DNA from: Rhodoluna limnophila
GTDB lineage: Bacteria; Actinomycetota; Actinomycetes; Actinomycetales; Microbacteriaceae
DNA length: 50,417 bases
Direction of reading: 5' to 3'
NCBI GenBank assembly: GCA_945883505.1
Contig: CAMCXL010000010.1
Span: 1-50,417 of the forward strand
A model generated the notes under the pieces. That model saw only the letters and a program-made list of their open reading frames with translations, was not told the origin of the DNA and made no database searches. The translations under genes and the position numbers were made by a program. Shown here piece after piece: positions 15,149 to 23,879 of the stretch (positions within the stretch are counted from its first letter, which is position 1; every line of letters begins with the position of its first letter).

Positions 15149-16477
15149 CTAGTTGATCTGGTCAATCAAGGCCTCAACTTCGCCTTCTTTTAGCACCAGT
15201 AGAAACTCATTTTTTTCAAGCAAGGCCTTAGCCACCTCGACGCTTTGGACTGCGCCAACCAGGGCTGGCTTGGCCTCGAGAATGTCCTTGACCGTTTCAC
15301 CGGATGAGGCTTTATCAATTGCCGCTAGGGATAAAGATCCAATGACGTGCCCGATTCGAACCGGGGGAGTCTTGACCATAACAGGTAGCGAAATATGTCC
15401 TGAGTCCACAATCGCAGCTCTTGCGCTAATCAAAGAGTCGGTTTCCAAAACGTATGGCACACTCATCGGATCAAAGTGAACAGCATCTGAAACCTTCAGC
15501 TTGGACTCATCGTCTAAGAAGCCGTAGTTTCTCATCCAGTCATCGTTAAATACCTTGGCTAGGTATCCTCTTCCGCCATCTGGCAAAATCACAACCACCA
15601 CAGCATCGGCTGGCAAATCCTTGGCGACCTGCAACGCTGCAGCGGCAGCCATGCCGCAGCTTGGTCCAACCAGCAATCCTTCTTCGCGAGCTAACCTTCT
15701 GGTTAGTTCGAAGCTCTCGGCGTCCGGTACCGGAATGATTTTGTCCACAACGCTAGCGTCGTAGGCCCCGGGCAAAAAGTCATCGCCTCGGCCAACACCT
15801 TCTACAAGATATGGCTGAGAGTTAGTTTCGGTCTTTGAGTAAATCGAACCTTTCGGGTCACAACCAATGATTTGTACTTTTCCCTGGCTTACTTCCTTTA
15901 AGAACTTACCCACTCCAGAAATTGTTCCGCCGGTTCCAACACCAATCACCACGTGGGTGACCTGGCCATTGGTTGCTTCCCAGATCTCAGGACCGGTGGA
16001 TGCGTAGTGAGATGCAGGCCCGGCCAGGTTCGAGTACTGATCGGGCTTAAAGCCACCCGGGATTTCTTTAGCGAGTCGGTCGCTTACCGAGTAGTAAGAC
16101 CTAGGGTCCTCGTGAGCAACAGCGGTTGGGCAAACCACAATCTCAGCGCCGTATGCAATTAGGGTGTTGCGCTTATCTTCAGCGACCTTGTCAGGAAGGG
16201 TAAAGATACAGCGGTAGCCGCGCTGCTGGGCAATAAGGGCAAGCCCAATTCCGGTATTTCCCGAGGTTGGCTCAACGATGGTTCCGCCTGGCTTTAGCAG
16301 GCCCTTGGCTTCGGCATCGTCAATGAGCTTTTCAGCGATGCGGTCCTTAATGGAACCGCCGGGGTTGAAGTATTCCACCTTGGCTAGAACCGTTGCCTTG
16401 ATTCCCTCGGTCACCGAATTGAGCCTTATAAGAGGTGTATTTCCGATTAGCTCAGAGACGTGGTTTACATACTTCAT
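15149..16477 (-). CDS. cbs: Cystathionine beta-synthase with C-terminal CBS domains
   Basis: The 442-aa protein condenses serine and homocysteine (or makes cysteine from O-acetylserine) using PLP. The N-terminal fold-type II domain has ELIGNTPLIRL, then NPGGSIKDRIA with the cofactor lysine (about residue 44), PTSGNTGIG, and GTGGTISG for phosphate binding. Residues 330-442 form a pair of CBS domains, a regulatory module missing in plain cysteine synthases. This supports Cbs over CysK. Its gene starts a minus-strand operon with the gamma-synthase/lyase. A TAGGCT box 7 nt before the ATG suggests a leaderless transcript. Confidence 0.92.
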   Translation of the reverse strand: MKYVNHVSELIGNTPLIRLNSVTEGIKATVLAKVEYFNPGGSIKDRIAEKLIDDAEAKGLLKPGGTIVEPTSGNTGIGLALIAQQRGYRCIFTLPDKVAEDKRNTLIAYGAEIVVCPTAVAHEDPRSYYSVSDRLAKEIPGGFKPDQYSNLAGPASHYASTGPEIWEATNGQVTHVVIGVGTGGTISGVGKFLKEVSQGKVQIIGCDPKGSIYSKTETNSQPYLVEGVGRGDDFLPGAYDASVVDKIIPVPDAESFELTRRLAREEGLLVGPSCGMAAAAALQVAKDLPADAVVVVILPDGGRGYLAKVFNDDWMRNYGFLDDESKLKVSDAVHFDPMSVPYVLETDSLISARAAIVDSGHISLPVMVKTPPVRIGHVIGSLSLAAIDKASSGETVKDILEAKPALVGAVQSVEVAKALLEKNEFLLVLKEGEVEALIDQIN

Positions 16478-16484
16478 TCTCTAA

Positions 16485-16490
16485 AGCCTA
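16485..16490 (-). promoter_or_regulatory. Candidate -10 box (TAGGCT) of cbs
   Basis: On the minus strand TAGGCT is followed by 7 nt and the ATG at 16477. Confidence 0.4.
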
Positions 16491-16536
16491 GGGATAACCA
16501 GCCATCTAGTAAAACCGGGCGCGTAATGAGTAAGAA

Positions 16537-17235
16537 ATGGCAGGGTTGGCGGTTATCCTTACAGAGCCGATGCCTGAGAAAAAGACTGTCCTTCAAGTCC
16601 CACTTCCCGATCTGATAGATCGGGAGTTCATTCACGACGTTTTCAGCCACGACGAGTTTTCTGAGATCAGAACCGTGGTGGCAATAGCCAACCACCAACT
16701 GCTCTGGCAGTTAACCGCATTGGGGTTTATCGAGGGCAGGCAATTTTCCAAAGGCAAGAGCCGCTTCCAGCGGCTTCGCCTGGACCGCTTTGAATATGTT
16801 GCCTTTATCGCCAGACAAAAAATGTCCGAGCACGGCCTAAAAGCTCCCTGGGAGTTTAACTTCGACTCCGCGAAGCAACGAGCTGGTCTTTGCAATTACA
16901 CCGACTACCAGATTTCACTCTCAAAATATATTGTCGAGTACCACTCGCTGGATCAATCAGAGCAAGTGATCCTGCACGAGATTGCTCACGCCCTGGCCGG
17001 TAAATCCGCTGGCCACGGACCGAACTGGAAAAAAGTAGCAAAGTCAATTGGCTACCGCGGTGAGAAATTCACCGGCAAAGAAATTGCCGAGCAAACCGCC
17101 AGATGGATCGGGGAGTGCAAAAACGGTCACCGGCACTACCGATTCAAGAGCCCTAGGTCTCAGCTGGCCTGTGGTTACTGCGGCAAAGGCTTCAATAGAA
17201 AGTTTTTAATCTCTTGGTCGGAACGGGCTGCCTAA
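16537..17235 (+). CDS. SprT-like zinc metallopeptidase domain protein
   Basis: The 232-aa protein has a SprT-like domain from about residue 85. The zinc-binding HEIAH lies at residues 147-151 and a third histidine in GHGPNW (His160), as in SprT/Spartan-type proteases. The C terminus holds a zinc ribbon (GEC near residue 190, then CGYC). The first 80 residues match nothing I know and include a possible helical DNA- or protein-binding segment. SPRTN relatives cut DNA-protein crosslinks; the bacterial role is uncertain. An internal ATG at 16570 would shorten it by 11 aa. It is divergent from cbs and overlaps the convergent crtEb by 4 nt. Confidence 0.85.
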   Translation: MAGLAVILTEPMPEKKTVLQVPLPDLIDREFIHDVFSHDEFSEIRTVVAIANHQLLWQLTALGFIEGRQFSKGKSRFQRLRLDRFEYVAFIARQKMSEHGLKAPWEFNFDSAKQRAGLCNYTDYQISLSKYIVEYHSLDQSEQVILHEIAHALAGKSAGHGPNWKKVAKSIGYRGEKFTGKEIAEQTARWIGECKNGHRHYRFKSPRSQLACGYCGKGFNRKFLISWSERAA

Positions 17236-18098
17236 AGCGCCTGAACATAATTGATCAGCAACAGGCTGATTAGCGCCCCACCTGCAAAATTCAACCAAAT
17301 AAATTTTCTCCAACCGCGGTTTGCTCGCTCGCAATCCTGGTCTGTGATATTCAAATACGGCGAGATGATCACCATGTATGGGATGGCAGCAATTGCTGCC
17401 ACCATGCCGTGGGGACCTGCGTTCATCAAAGAAAGCCCGCTCAAGAAATAGAGCAAGAAGGCAAACCGCACCGTGTTTCTTGCACCGATTGCGGTGGCAA
17501 CGGACTTGATTCCGGCTTCTCGGTCGGCCCGAACGTCCTGCACCGCACCAAAGGCATGGCTTGCCATACCCCATCCCAAAAAGGCCAAGATCATAGAAAA
17601 CAGCTTGAATTCGAAGATGTTGACCCCAGATAAAGCCAGGGCAAACAGCATTGGCCCGATGAAATGCATAGCCGAGGTGAATGAGTCCAAAAAGGGAATC
17701 TCTTTGAAGCGAAGCTTAGGAACGCTGTATGCAAGAACAGCAAAGAGGGTAATAAGTAGCCAGAAATCTGCCGTATCGGATCCAACCCACAGCAGATAAA
17801 CCACAAACCCAATGCTTAGGGCAATAGAGGCCCAGATGGTTAGTTTGTGTAGCGAGCGATCGAGCACTGCACCTTCGATACCGCCCTTGCGGGGGTTTCG
17901 AAGATCGCTCTCGTAGTCAAAGACATCGTTGATTCCATACATCAATAAGTTGTATGGAATCAAGAAAAAGAAGGTTCCGATGATTAGCTTTTCATCAACT
18001 GTCCCGTTCACAAATAAATAGGCCGCAAAGAAAGGAAAGGCGGTGTTCACCCAAGAAATTGGCCGAGAGGACCAAAACAAAGAAATTAGCTGCTTCAC
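17232..18098 (-). CDS. crtEb: Lycopene elongase / UbiA prenyltransferase
   Basis: The 288-aa membrane protein has eight to nine spans and both Asp-rich motifs of the UbiA superfamily: NDVFDYESD (about residues 56-64) and DVRADREAG (about residues 189-197). In corynebacteria and Micrococcus, CrtEb adds C5 units to both ends of lycopene on the way to C50 carotenoids. Its place at the end of a crtB-crtI-crtYe-crtYf run fits exactly. It follows crtYf by 3 bp. The prediction is a C45/C50 product such as a decaprenoxanthin- or sarcinaxanthin-type pigment. Confidence 0.9.
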   Translation of the reverse strand: MKQLISLFWSSRPISWVNTAFPFFAAYLFVNGTVDEKLIIGTFFFLIPYNLLMYGINDVFDYESDLRNPRKGGIEGAVLDRSLHKLTIWASIALSIGFVVYLLWVGSDTADFWLLITLFAVLAYSVPKLRFKEIPFLDSFTSAMHFIGPMLFALALSGVNIFEFKLFSMILAFLGWGMASHAFGAVQDVRADREAGIKSVATAIGARNTVRFAFLLYFLSGLSLMNAGPHGMVAAIAAIPYMVIISPYLNITDQDCERANRGWRKFIWLNFAGGALISLLLINYVQAL

Positions 18099-18101
18099 TT
18101 T

Positions 18102-18425
18102 TTACTTCTTACCCTTAGCAGTATTTGATTTTGACTGTTCTTGCCTAGAGCCTAGCCACCACCAGGTCAGTGGAATTAGAACCGCCGCAACCAGGGTATA
18201 CGCGAAGTCCTCAATTGGCGCGAAGCCAATGAAGGCACCGGACAAAGTGTCTGGGTTGTAGGCGACGATTCCGCTACCAACAATGAAGTTGTCAAAGATT
18301 GCGGTCATAATCAAAAGCGCAGCAACCGTGAAGCAGAGCTTTCTCCAGCGCACCAACCAGCGGAAATAGAAAAGCAGCGCGATTACCGGAACCAAGAAAA
18401 TTAGATTGAGCTCAGCGTAGGTCAT
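18102..18425 (-). CDS. crtYf: C50 carotenoid cyclase subunit (CrtYf-like)
   Basis: The 107-aa protein has three membrane spans and fits the lycopene cyclase domain of the heterodimeric CrtYe/CrtYf or YcYd type. The conserved APIEDFAYT (about residues 66-74) is its central motif. It has a basic C-terminal tail. It overlaps the upstream subunit by 4 nt (ATGA). Assignment as the f rather than e subunit rests on gene order, as in Corynebacterium. Confidence 0.88.
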   Translation of the reverse strand: MTYAELNLIFLVPVIALLFYFRWLVRWRKLCFTVAALLIMTAIFDNFIVGSGIVAYNPDTLSGAFIGFAPIEDFAYTLVAAVLIPLTWWWLGSRQEQSKSNTAKGKK

Positions 18426-18766
18426 CTGGTGTTCAACACCTTAGAGATCCAGGTCAGGGCAATCAGGGTGCTGTAGCAAAGTAGGGCGAGGAAGAAAACC
18501 TCTTCGATTGGAAACTCAGGCAAAATTTGGATTCCGGTCAAGAGTGTGTTGTTACCCCTGAAGAAAATACCCAGTGCAATGCCTGCGATATCCCAAATTA
18601 CAAAAACCACAAAAGCTGGAACCATCGACCAGAAAGCTCGCTTTGGGTCAACTGTGAAGGCTAGCTTGTGGGTTCTATCCAGTAGATAAAGGCCTAAAAG
18701 GGAAATAAGAAGTATTGCGAGATAGCTTCCAGGCGGCAGGGCAATCATTACTTGAGCCCCTTCCAC
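18422..18766 (-). CDS. crtYe: C50 carotenoid cyclase subunit (CrtYe-like)
   Basis: The 114-aa protein has three membrane spans and the paired cyclase-domain motif FPIEEVFFLAL (about residues 84-94). It should work as a heterodimer with the next gene product to close the rings of flavuxanthin-type or related C50 intermediates. Its start lies inside the end of crtI (19-bp overlap). Subunit naming is by position. Confidence 0.88.
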   Translation of the reverse strand: MEGAQVMIALPPGSYLAILLISLLGLYLLDRTHKLAFTVDPKRAFWSMVPAFVVFVIWDIAGIALGIFFRGNNTLLTGIQILPEFPIEEVFFLALLCYSTLIALTWISKVLNTR

Positions 18767-20319
18767 CCGCCTGCTGGAACTGGCTGTAGCTCATCGGTGA
18801 TTGGACCAGTTGATTTGTCATCAACTAAGTACTTATAGACAAGCTCGGCACCGATCAGACACATCGGCAAACCAATTCCAGGAATGGTGTTGTGTCCGGC
18901 GTAAAACAAGTTCTTGACCTTCTTGCTTCGATTCTTCGGTCTAAAGAAGGCACTCTGTCGCAAAGTGTGTGCCATACCAAGAGCGGTACCGTTCCAAGCA
19001 TTGAGCTCTGTCACAAAGTCCCTTGGTCCCATTGACTTTCTAACCACGATGCGCTCCTTTAGATCTGGAATCTCACACCACTCGGCGATCTGATCGATAA
19101 CCCGGTCAACGTCCTTTTCAAACTGTTCATCGCCCGAGCCTCCAATGGAAGGATCAGCTGCGATTGGAACAAGCACAAAGATGTTCTCGTAGCCCTCGGG
19201 CGCTACCGATGGGTCGGTCACGCTGGGAGCACAGATATACAAAGAAGCTGGGCTTGGAACTTTTCGCTTGCCGTCGGCTTTATGGAAGACCTCGGCAAAG
19301 TTTTTGCTCCAGTTCTCGGTATACAAAAGGGTGTGGTGATTTAGCTGAGGAACTCTACCCTTGACGCCTAAGTACAACAGCATCGCCGAGGGTCCCGGTA
19401 TCTTGTTGGACCAGAACTTCTCCGGGAAGGTTTGGTGCCTTTGATCCAGTAACTTGGTCTCGACGTGGTGCATATCGGCTGTTCCAACCACGACGTCGGC
19501 TTGAATAAAGACCTCGCCAACTTTGACTCCGGTTGCAATGCCTTGGTCATTTACCTCGATCTTGGAAACCGGGGAGTTGGTCTTGATCTCTACGCCGTGC
19601 TGCTTGGCGATTCTCTCGATGGCTTCAATCAAAGTGTAGAAACCACCCATCGGGTAGAAAACCCCAACATTTAGATCAACGTGGGTCATCAGGTGATACA
19701 TGCTCGGGGTGTCATATGGAGAGGCTCCCAAAAATACCGCCGGGAAGTTCAAGATCTTCTTGAGTCGCTCATCTTTTACGTACTTGCCCGAGAAGGCATA
19801 CAAAGAAGTAACTAGGTGAGATAGGAACTTAGGGGCTTTGCCCAATACTTCTTTATTGGTGAAGCTCTTAGGGGTCTCAAAGTTTGTATACAAAAAGTGC
19901 TTCATGGACAAGTCGTAGGTCTCTTTGGCTGAGTCCAGGTACTGCTGCAGCTTCTGGCCAGAGCCTTTTTCAATGGATTCGAACATGGCCTTATTGGCAT
20001 CAAGATCCTGAACAATCATCAGCTTTTCATCCAAACCTTCGTTTCTGGTTTGGTAAGCGGGCTCAAGCTTTACAAGCTTTAGCTCCCGATCAGCTGTAGT
20101 TCCCATCAGCTTGAAGAACTGGTCGAAAGCATCCGGCATTAGATACCAGGAGGGTCCCATGTCAAAGACGAAGCCGTCTTTCTCCCAGATGTAAGCGCGT
20201 CCGCCGACTCTCTCGCGGGCTTCCAGAAGTGTCACTTTCATGCCGGCTTTAGCCAGCAGAGCTGCACTAGCAAGTCCCGCGATACCGCCCCCGACTACGA
20301 CTGCGGTTTTTTGACTCAC
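18748..20319 (-). CDS. crtI: Phytoene desaturase
   Basis: The 523-aa FAD enzyme converts phytoene to lycopene by successive desaturations. It opens with VVVGGGIAGLASAALLAKAG and LEARERVGGRAY, the dinucleotide-binding fold. The C-terminal carotenoid-desaturase signature is NLFYAGHNTIPGIGLPMCLIGA (about residues 478-499). Its length is typical. It overlaps crtB by 4 nt (ATGA), so the two are translationally coupled. Confidence 0.95.
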   Translation of the reverse strand: MSQKTAVVVGGGIAGLASAALLAKAGMKVTLLEARERVGGRAYIWEKDGFVFDMGPSWYLMPDAFDQFFKLMGTTADRELKLVKLEPAYQTRNEGLDEKLMIVQDLDANKAMFESIEKGSGQKLQQYLDSAKETYDLSMKHFLYTNFETPKSFTNKEVLGKAPKFLSHLVTSLYAFSGKYVKDERLKKILNFPAVFLGASPYDTPSMYHLMTHVDLNVGVFYPMGGFYTLIEAIERIAKQHGVEIKTNSPVSKIEVNDQGIATGVKVGEVFIQADVVVGTADMHHVETKLLDQRHQTFPEKFWSNKIPGPSAMLLYLGVKGRVPQLNHHTLLYTENWSKNFAEVFHKADGKRKVPSPASLYICAPSVTDPSVAPEGYENIFVLVPIAADPSIGGSGDEQFEKDVDRVIDQIAEWCEIPDLKERIVVRKSMGPRDFVTELNAWNGTALGMAHTLRQSAFFRPKNRSKKVKNLFYAGHNTIPGIGLPMCLIGAELVYKYLVDDKSTGPITDELQPVPAGGWKGLK

Positions 20320-21200
20320 TTAGGAACCACTCCAATCAGGGCTTTTAGAACAATCAAGAACTTAGTTGGGTTCGGAACAGAAATTCGAGCCCTGAGCATT
20401 TGCTCGGCAGGAGTTTTCTCAATTAGATTCGCAAGCTCAGTAAAGAGCATCTGAGCTGCGGCAACTGCCTTTCTAGAACTAACCGGCAAGAACTTGAGGC
20501 CGGCAGCTGCCACCTTGAGATCTTCTCGGATGTAGCCAAGAAGTTCTGCCTTCTGGTATTCGTTGAAAGTTGTTGGGTCAACATCGGGGAAGTAGCTTCT
20601 ACCAAGCTTTTCAAAATCAGCTGAGAGATCCCTTAGGAAATTAACCTTCTGGAACGCAGCTCCCAAAGCCCTGGCGCTTTTTACAATCTGCTTATAGTCC
20701 TGCATGGAAAAATCTGACTCCTTCACGAAGGCGTGTAGACACATCAGCCCAACTACCTCGGCAGAGCCATAGACATACTTCTGGAATGACTCGGGGGTGT
20801 GCTTTCTGGGCCACAGGTCCATCCGCATCGAGACAAAAAATGGCTCGATGATGCCTCTAGCAAAGCCGGTCTCGTTGGCGGTTTTTGCAAAGGCGTGAAC
20901 TACCAAGTTGCCGGAAAACTTTGAGCGCAGGGTCTTATAGATTTCTGCTTCTAGCTGGTCTAGCGCAAAGGAAGGCTCAACATTTCCTCCGCCAACCCTT
21001 GCTTCGGCGGCTGCGCCATCGACTATTTCGTCGGCGACTCGAACCAGCGCGTAGATATTTCTAACGTGCTGACGAATCTCCGGTGCAAGAAGCTTGGTGG
21101 CAACCCCAAAAGAGGTTGAGTAAGAGGCGATTACCGCATTCGAGGAGTGCTCGGCGGCCTGGGTATAGAGCTCAAGTGAGCTTGGGTGGGGTTTTGACAT
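20316..21200 (-). CDS. crtB: Phytoene synthase
   Basis: The 294-aa enzyme joins two geranylgeranyl diphosphates into phytoene. Both Asp-rich substrate motifs are present: DEIVDG (about residues 56-61) and NFLRDLSADFEKLGRSYFP (about residues 187-205). It leads the crt run. A GAAGGG lies directly before the ATG. The usual partner crtE (GGPP synthase) is not upstream; prpB occupies that place, 53 bp away on the same strand. Confidence 0.94.
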   Translation of the reverse strand: MSKPHPSSLELYTQAAEHSSNAVIASYSTSFGVATKLLAPEIRQHVRNIYALVRVADEIVDGAAAEARVGGGNVEPSFALDQLEAEIYKTLRSKFSGNLVVHAFAKTANETGFARGIIEPFFVSMRMDLWPRKHTPESFQKYVYGSAEVVGLMCLHAFVKESDFSMQDYKQIVKSARALGAAFQKVNFLRDLSADFEKLGRSYFPDVDPTTFNEYQKAELLGYIREDLKVAAAGLKFLPVSSRKAVAAAQMLFTELANLIEKTPAEQMLRARISVPNPTKFLIVLKALIGVVPK

Positions 21201-21253
21201 CCCTTCTATTATTCACTCTTTTACCTAGGGAGGGGTTCAGTCCTTAGCGGGAG

Positions 21254-22159
21254 CTAACTTTGGTCGCTGAGGCCCTGATTGAATACTTTCTTATCAAAAC
21301 CCTCGTAAGCCTGGTAGTCCAAAAGCTCATAAAGCTCAGCCCGAGTCTGCATTTGCTCAACTTCACTAAGTTGGGTCCCATCACGCTTAATTGCCCTAAG
21401 GGTTCGTTCGGCCGAACCCATCGCCGAGCGCAGCAGGGACACCGGGTAGATGATTATGCTCACTCCAACCTCGGCCAATTGAGCCTTGCTAAATAGCTCG
21501 GTTTTGCCAAATTCGGTCATGTTGGCAAGAATCGGCACTTTGGTTGCACTTTTCACAATGCGATATTCCTCAAGGCTCGTTAGAGCCTCGGGAAACAAAA
21601 GGTCAGCTCCAGCCTTCTCCAGGGCCCGCATTCTCTCGATAGCGGCGTCTAGGCCATCGGTTGCACGCATGTCGGTTCGAGCCATGATCATCAACGACTC
21701 GTCAATTCGAGCGTTAACCGCAGCACTGATTCGCTGAATAGCAGTTGACTGATCAACCACGGCTTTGCCATCGAGGTGGCCACATCTTTTGGGGTTCACC
21801 TGATCCTCGATGTGTATTGCGCTTACCCCAGCCGCTTCTAGCTCTTGAACAGTTCGAGCTAGATTCATGGCCTCGCCGAAGCCGGTGTCAGCATCAACCA
21901 AGGTAGGAAGTGCTGTCATCCGAGAAATCTGTTCGGCGCGTAAGCGAACCTCGCTCAAGGTGGTTAGTCCACTATCTGGAAGGCCAAGTTCTGCGCTCAT
22001 CACCGCTCCGGAAACATAGACTCCGTCAAAGTCCTGTCTCTCGATAAGCCTTGCAGAAAGCGGGTTGAAAGCCCCTGGGAACTGCAGCAGTTCTCCTTTG
22101 GCAAGCCTTGATCGAAGGCCCACTCTTTTTTCCTTAGCGCTTAAGTTTTCATACAGCAT
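21254..22159 (-). CDS. prpB: 2-methylisocitrate lyase
   Basis: The 301-aa protein belongs to the isocitrate lyase/PEP mutase superfamily. It splits 2-methylisocitrate into pyruvate and succinate. Visible are SAELGLPDSG (substrate loop), DADTGFGE (metal-binding Asp residues, about 86-93), the active-site KRCGH (about residues 122-126) and ARTDMRA. It is coupled to prpD by a TAATG junction with GGAGAGGA upstream. It ends the methylcitrate pair; prpC is not nearby. Confidence 0.93.
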   Translation of the reverse strand: MLYENLSAKEKRVGLRSRLAKGELLQFPGAFNPLSARLIERQDFDGVYVSGAVMSAELGLPDSGLTTLSEVRLRAEQISRMTALPTLVDADTGFGEAMNLARTVQELEAAGVSAIHIEDQVNPKRCGHLDGKAVVDQSTAIQRISAAVNARIDESLMIMARTDMRATDGLDAAIERMRALEKAGADLLFPEALTSLEEYRIVKSATKVPILANMTEFGKTELFSKAQLAEVGVSIIIYPVSLLRSAMGSAERTLRAIKRDGTQLSEVEQMQTRAELYELLDYQAYEGFDKKVFNQGLSDQS

Positions 22160-23670
22160 TAGAAGATTCCTCTCCTTGAATCGGTTTGAATCAGATCGGG
22201 TGAAACTTCAATGTTTAGCTCTCGAACCTGTTCAATGCTCAAATCAGTTAGTGAGTAAGCAAGCTTCATGTAGCGCTCCAACTCACTCTCACTGGCAAGC
22301 TCGCCTAGGGTTTTTAGTTTGTCAAGGTACTGCTCTTTTCCAAAAGGTCTGGCGCCTTGCGGGTGTGCGTCGGCAACAGCAATCTCATCTGTGATTAGCT
22401 CGCCAGAGGTTAACTTGATTTCTACACGCCCACCAAAGGCAATGGTGTCTGGGTCAGTTGAGTGATACCGCTTGGTCCAGTAGGGGTCCTCGGCGGTGGT
22501 AGTTTTCTGCCAAAGTTCAACGGTATCTGCTCGCTTAGCACGCTCCGGTAGGTAGCTATCGACGTGATGCCAGGTGGCATCTTGCAAAGCAACAGCGAAG
22601 ATGTATGGGATTGAATGATCGAGAGTTTCTCTGCTTGCGGTCGGGCTGTATTTCTCCGGATCATTCGATCCTGACCCGATTACGTTATGGGTGTGGTGCG
22701 AAGTGTGAATCACAATTGATTCGACGTTGGCCGGATCCCTAAGCTCTGGATGAGCCAGCGAGAGCTTGCGTGCTAAATCAATTAGTGCTTGGGCTTGATA
22801 CTCGGCCGAATGCTCTTTGGTATAGCTCAGCATTATGCCGCGAAGCGACTCGCCACTTTCTGGAAGCTCAACCTCGTAATGTGCGTCTTTTCCATCTAGC
22901 ATCCAGGCAATCACGCCATCTTCGCCCTCATAAATAGGTGACGGGCTAGTTTGTCCGCGCATCGCGCGATCCACAGCCTCGATTGCCGCCTTACCGGCGA
23001 ATGCCGGTGCGAAGGCCTTCCAGGTCGAGATTTCACCCTTACGAGATTGGCGAGTGGCTGTTGAGGTGTGAAGTGCCTGGCTTATGGCGTGATAGCTCAC
23101 TTCGGTTGGAAGCTCCAGCATCGCCGATATTCCGGCCGCCACCGAGGGTCCAAGGTGCGCAACATGATCGATCTTGTGCTTGTGAAGGCAAATCGCCTTG
23201 GCCAGAGCAATTTGCACTTCGTAGCCAACTGCGATTCCACGGGCTACTGACTTGCCATCGAGGCCAAGATGTTGTGCCACCGCCAGGATTGGGGGAATGT
23301 TATCTCCCGGGTGCGAGTAGTCGGCGGCCAAGAAAGTGTCATGAAAATCTAATTCGCGCACCGCCACCGCATTTGCCCAGCCCGCCCATTCGGGGGAGTA
23401 GCTGCCTTGCATACCCATGAGCTTGGCACCAGCTCCACCGGAGGATTTTGAGTGCGTCAAAGCCTGGTTGCGGGCTGAGATAACTGGCTCGCGATTGAGT
23501 GATGCCATCGAAACTGAGGCGTTGTCAACAATTCGATTGGAGATCATCTCCGAAACATCGGCCTCTAGCTCGGTTTTGTCTGACGCAAGCTGAGCAAGCT
23601 TATAAGCAAGCTGCTCCTTGATAGGTAACTGGTGGCTGCTGGGATGAACTTTTACTGCGTGTTTTTTCAC
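22159..23670 (-). CDS. prpD: 2-methylcitrate dehydratase (MmgE/PrpD family)
   Basis: The 503-aa protein fits PrpD from end to end. Examples are the N-terminal [22 protein letters not shown] region, [17 protein letters not shown] (about residues 110-126) and the C-terminal [17 protein letters not shown]. PrpD dehydrates 2-methylcitrate in propionyl-CoA breakdown. The start is GTG. The gene begins a minus-strand run that continues through prpB and the five crt genes. No 2-methylcitrate synthase or PrpR regulator is in the window. Confidence 0.92.
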   Translation of the reverse strand: MKKHAVKVHPSSHQLPIKEQLAYKLAQLASDKTELEADVSEMISNRIVDNASVSMASLNREPVISARNQALTHSKSSGGAGAKLMGMQGSYSPEWAGWANAVAVRELDFHDTFLAADYSHPGDNIPPILAVAQHLGLDGKSVARGIAVGYEVQIALAKAICLHKHKIDHVAHLGPSVAAGISAMLELPTEVSYHAISQALHTSTATRQSRKGEISTWKAFAPAFAGKAAIEAVDRAMRGQTSPSPIYEGEDGVIAWMLDGKDAHYEVELPESGESLRGIMLSYTKEHSAEYQAQALIDLARKLSLAHPELRDPANVESIVIHTSHHTHNVIGSGSNDPEKYSPTASRETLDHSIPYIFAVALQDATWHHVDSYLPERAKRADTVELWQKTTTAEDPYWTKRYHSTDPDTIAFGGRVEIKLTSGELITDEIAVADAHPQGARPFGKEQYLDKLKTLGELASESELERYMKLAYSLTDLSIEQVRELNIEVSPDLIQTDSRRGIF

Positions 23671-23833
23671 TTTTCGGGCTTTCTATCGCTGGGCTGATTT
23701 GCTATCTGGTGATTTAGACAGTGCAGTCTGGCACCCAGGCTTTCTTGAGTTCGAAGTTTTTTATGGCCTGTGGCAATACTAGAAGAAGTAGGCGGGTCCA
23801 TGGACGTTATTTGCTGGCTCCCGGTCTTGAGAA

Positions 23834-23850
23834 AATCAGATTTTCTGATT
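23834..23850. promoter_or_regulatory. Palindrome upstream of ilvD
   Basis: AATCAGA and TCTGATT form a perfect 7-bp inverted repeat around TTT, 30 bp before the ilvD start. It sits where the -35 region of the promoter should be, and could be an operator. No matching regulator is evident. Confidence 0.4.
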
Positions 23851-23865
23851 CTTCAATCTCCGAAC

Positions 23866-23871
23866 TAGACT
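23866..23871 (+). promoter_or_regulatory. Candidate -10 box (TAGACT) of ilvD
   Basis: TAGACT is followed by 8 nt and the ATG at 23880. It supports this start and a leaderless or nearly leaderless mRNA. Confidence 0.4.
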
Positions 23872-23879
23872 TAGTCAGT

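Noticed and set aside
23721-23879. N-terminal extension of ilvD by 53 codons
   Set aside because: The residues do not match any IlvD, the region holds a promoter-like box and palindrome, and ATG 23880 gives the normal length.
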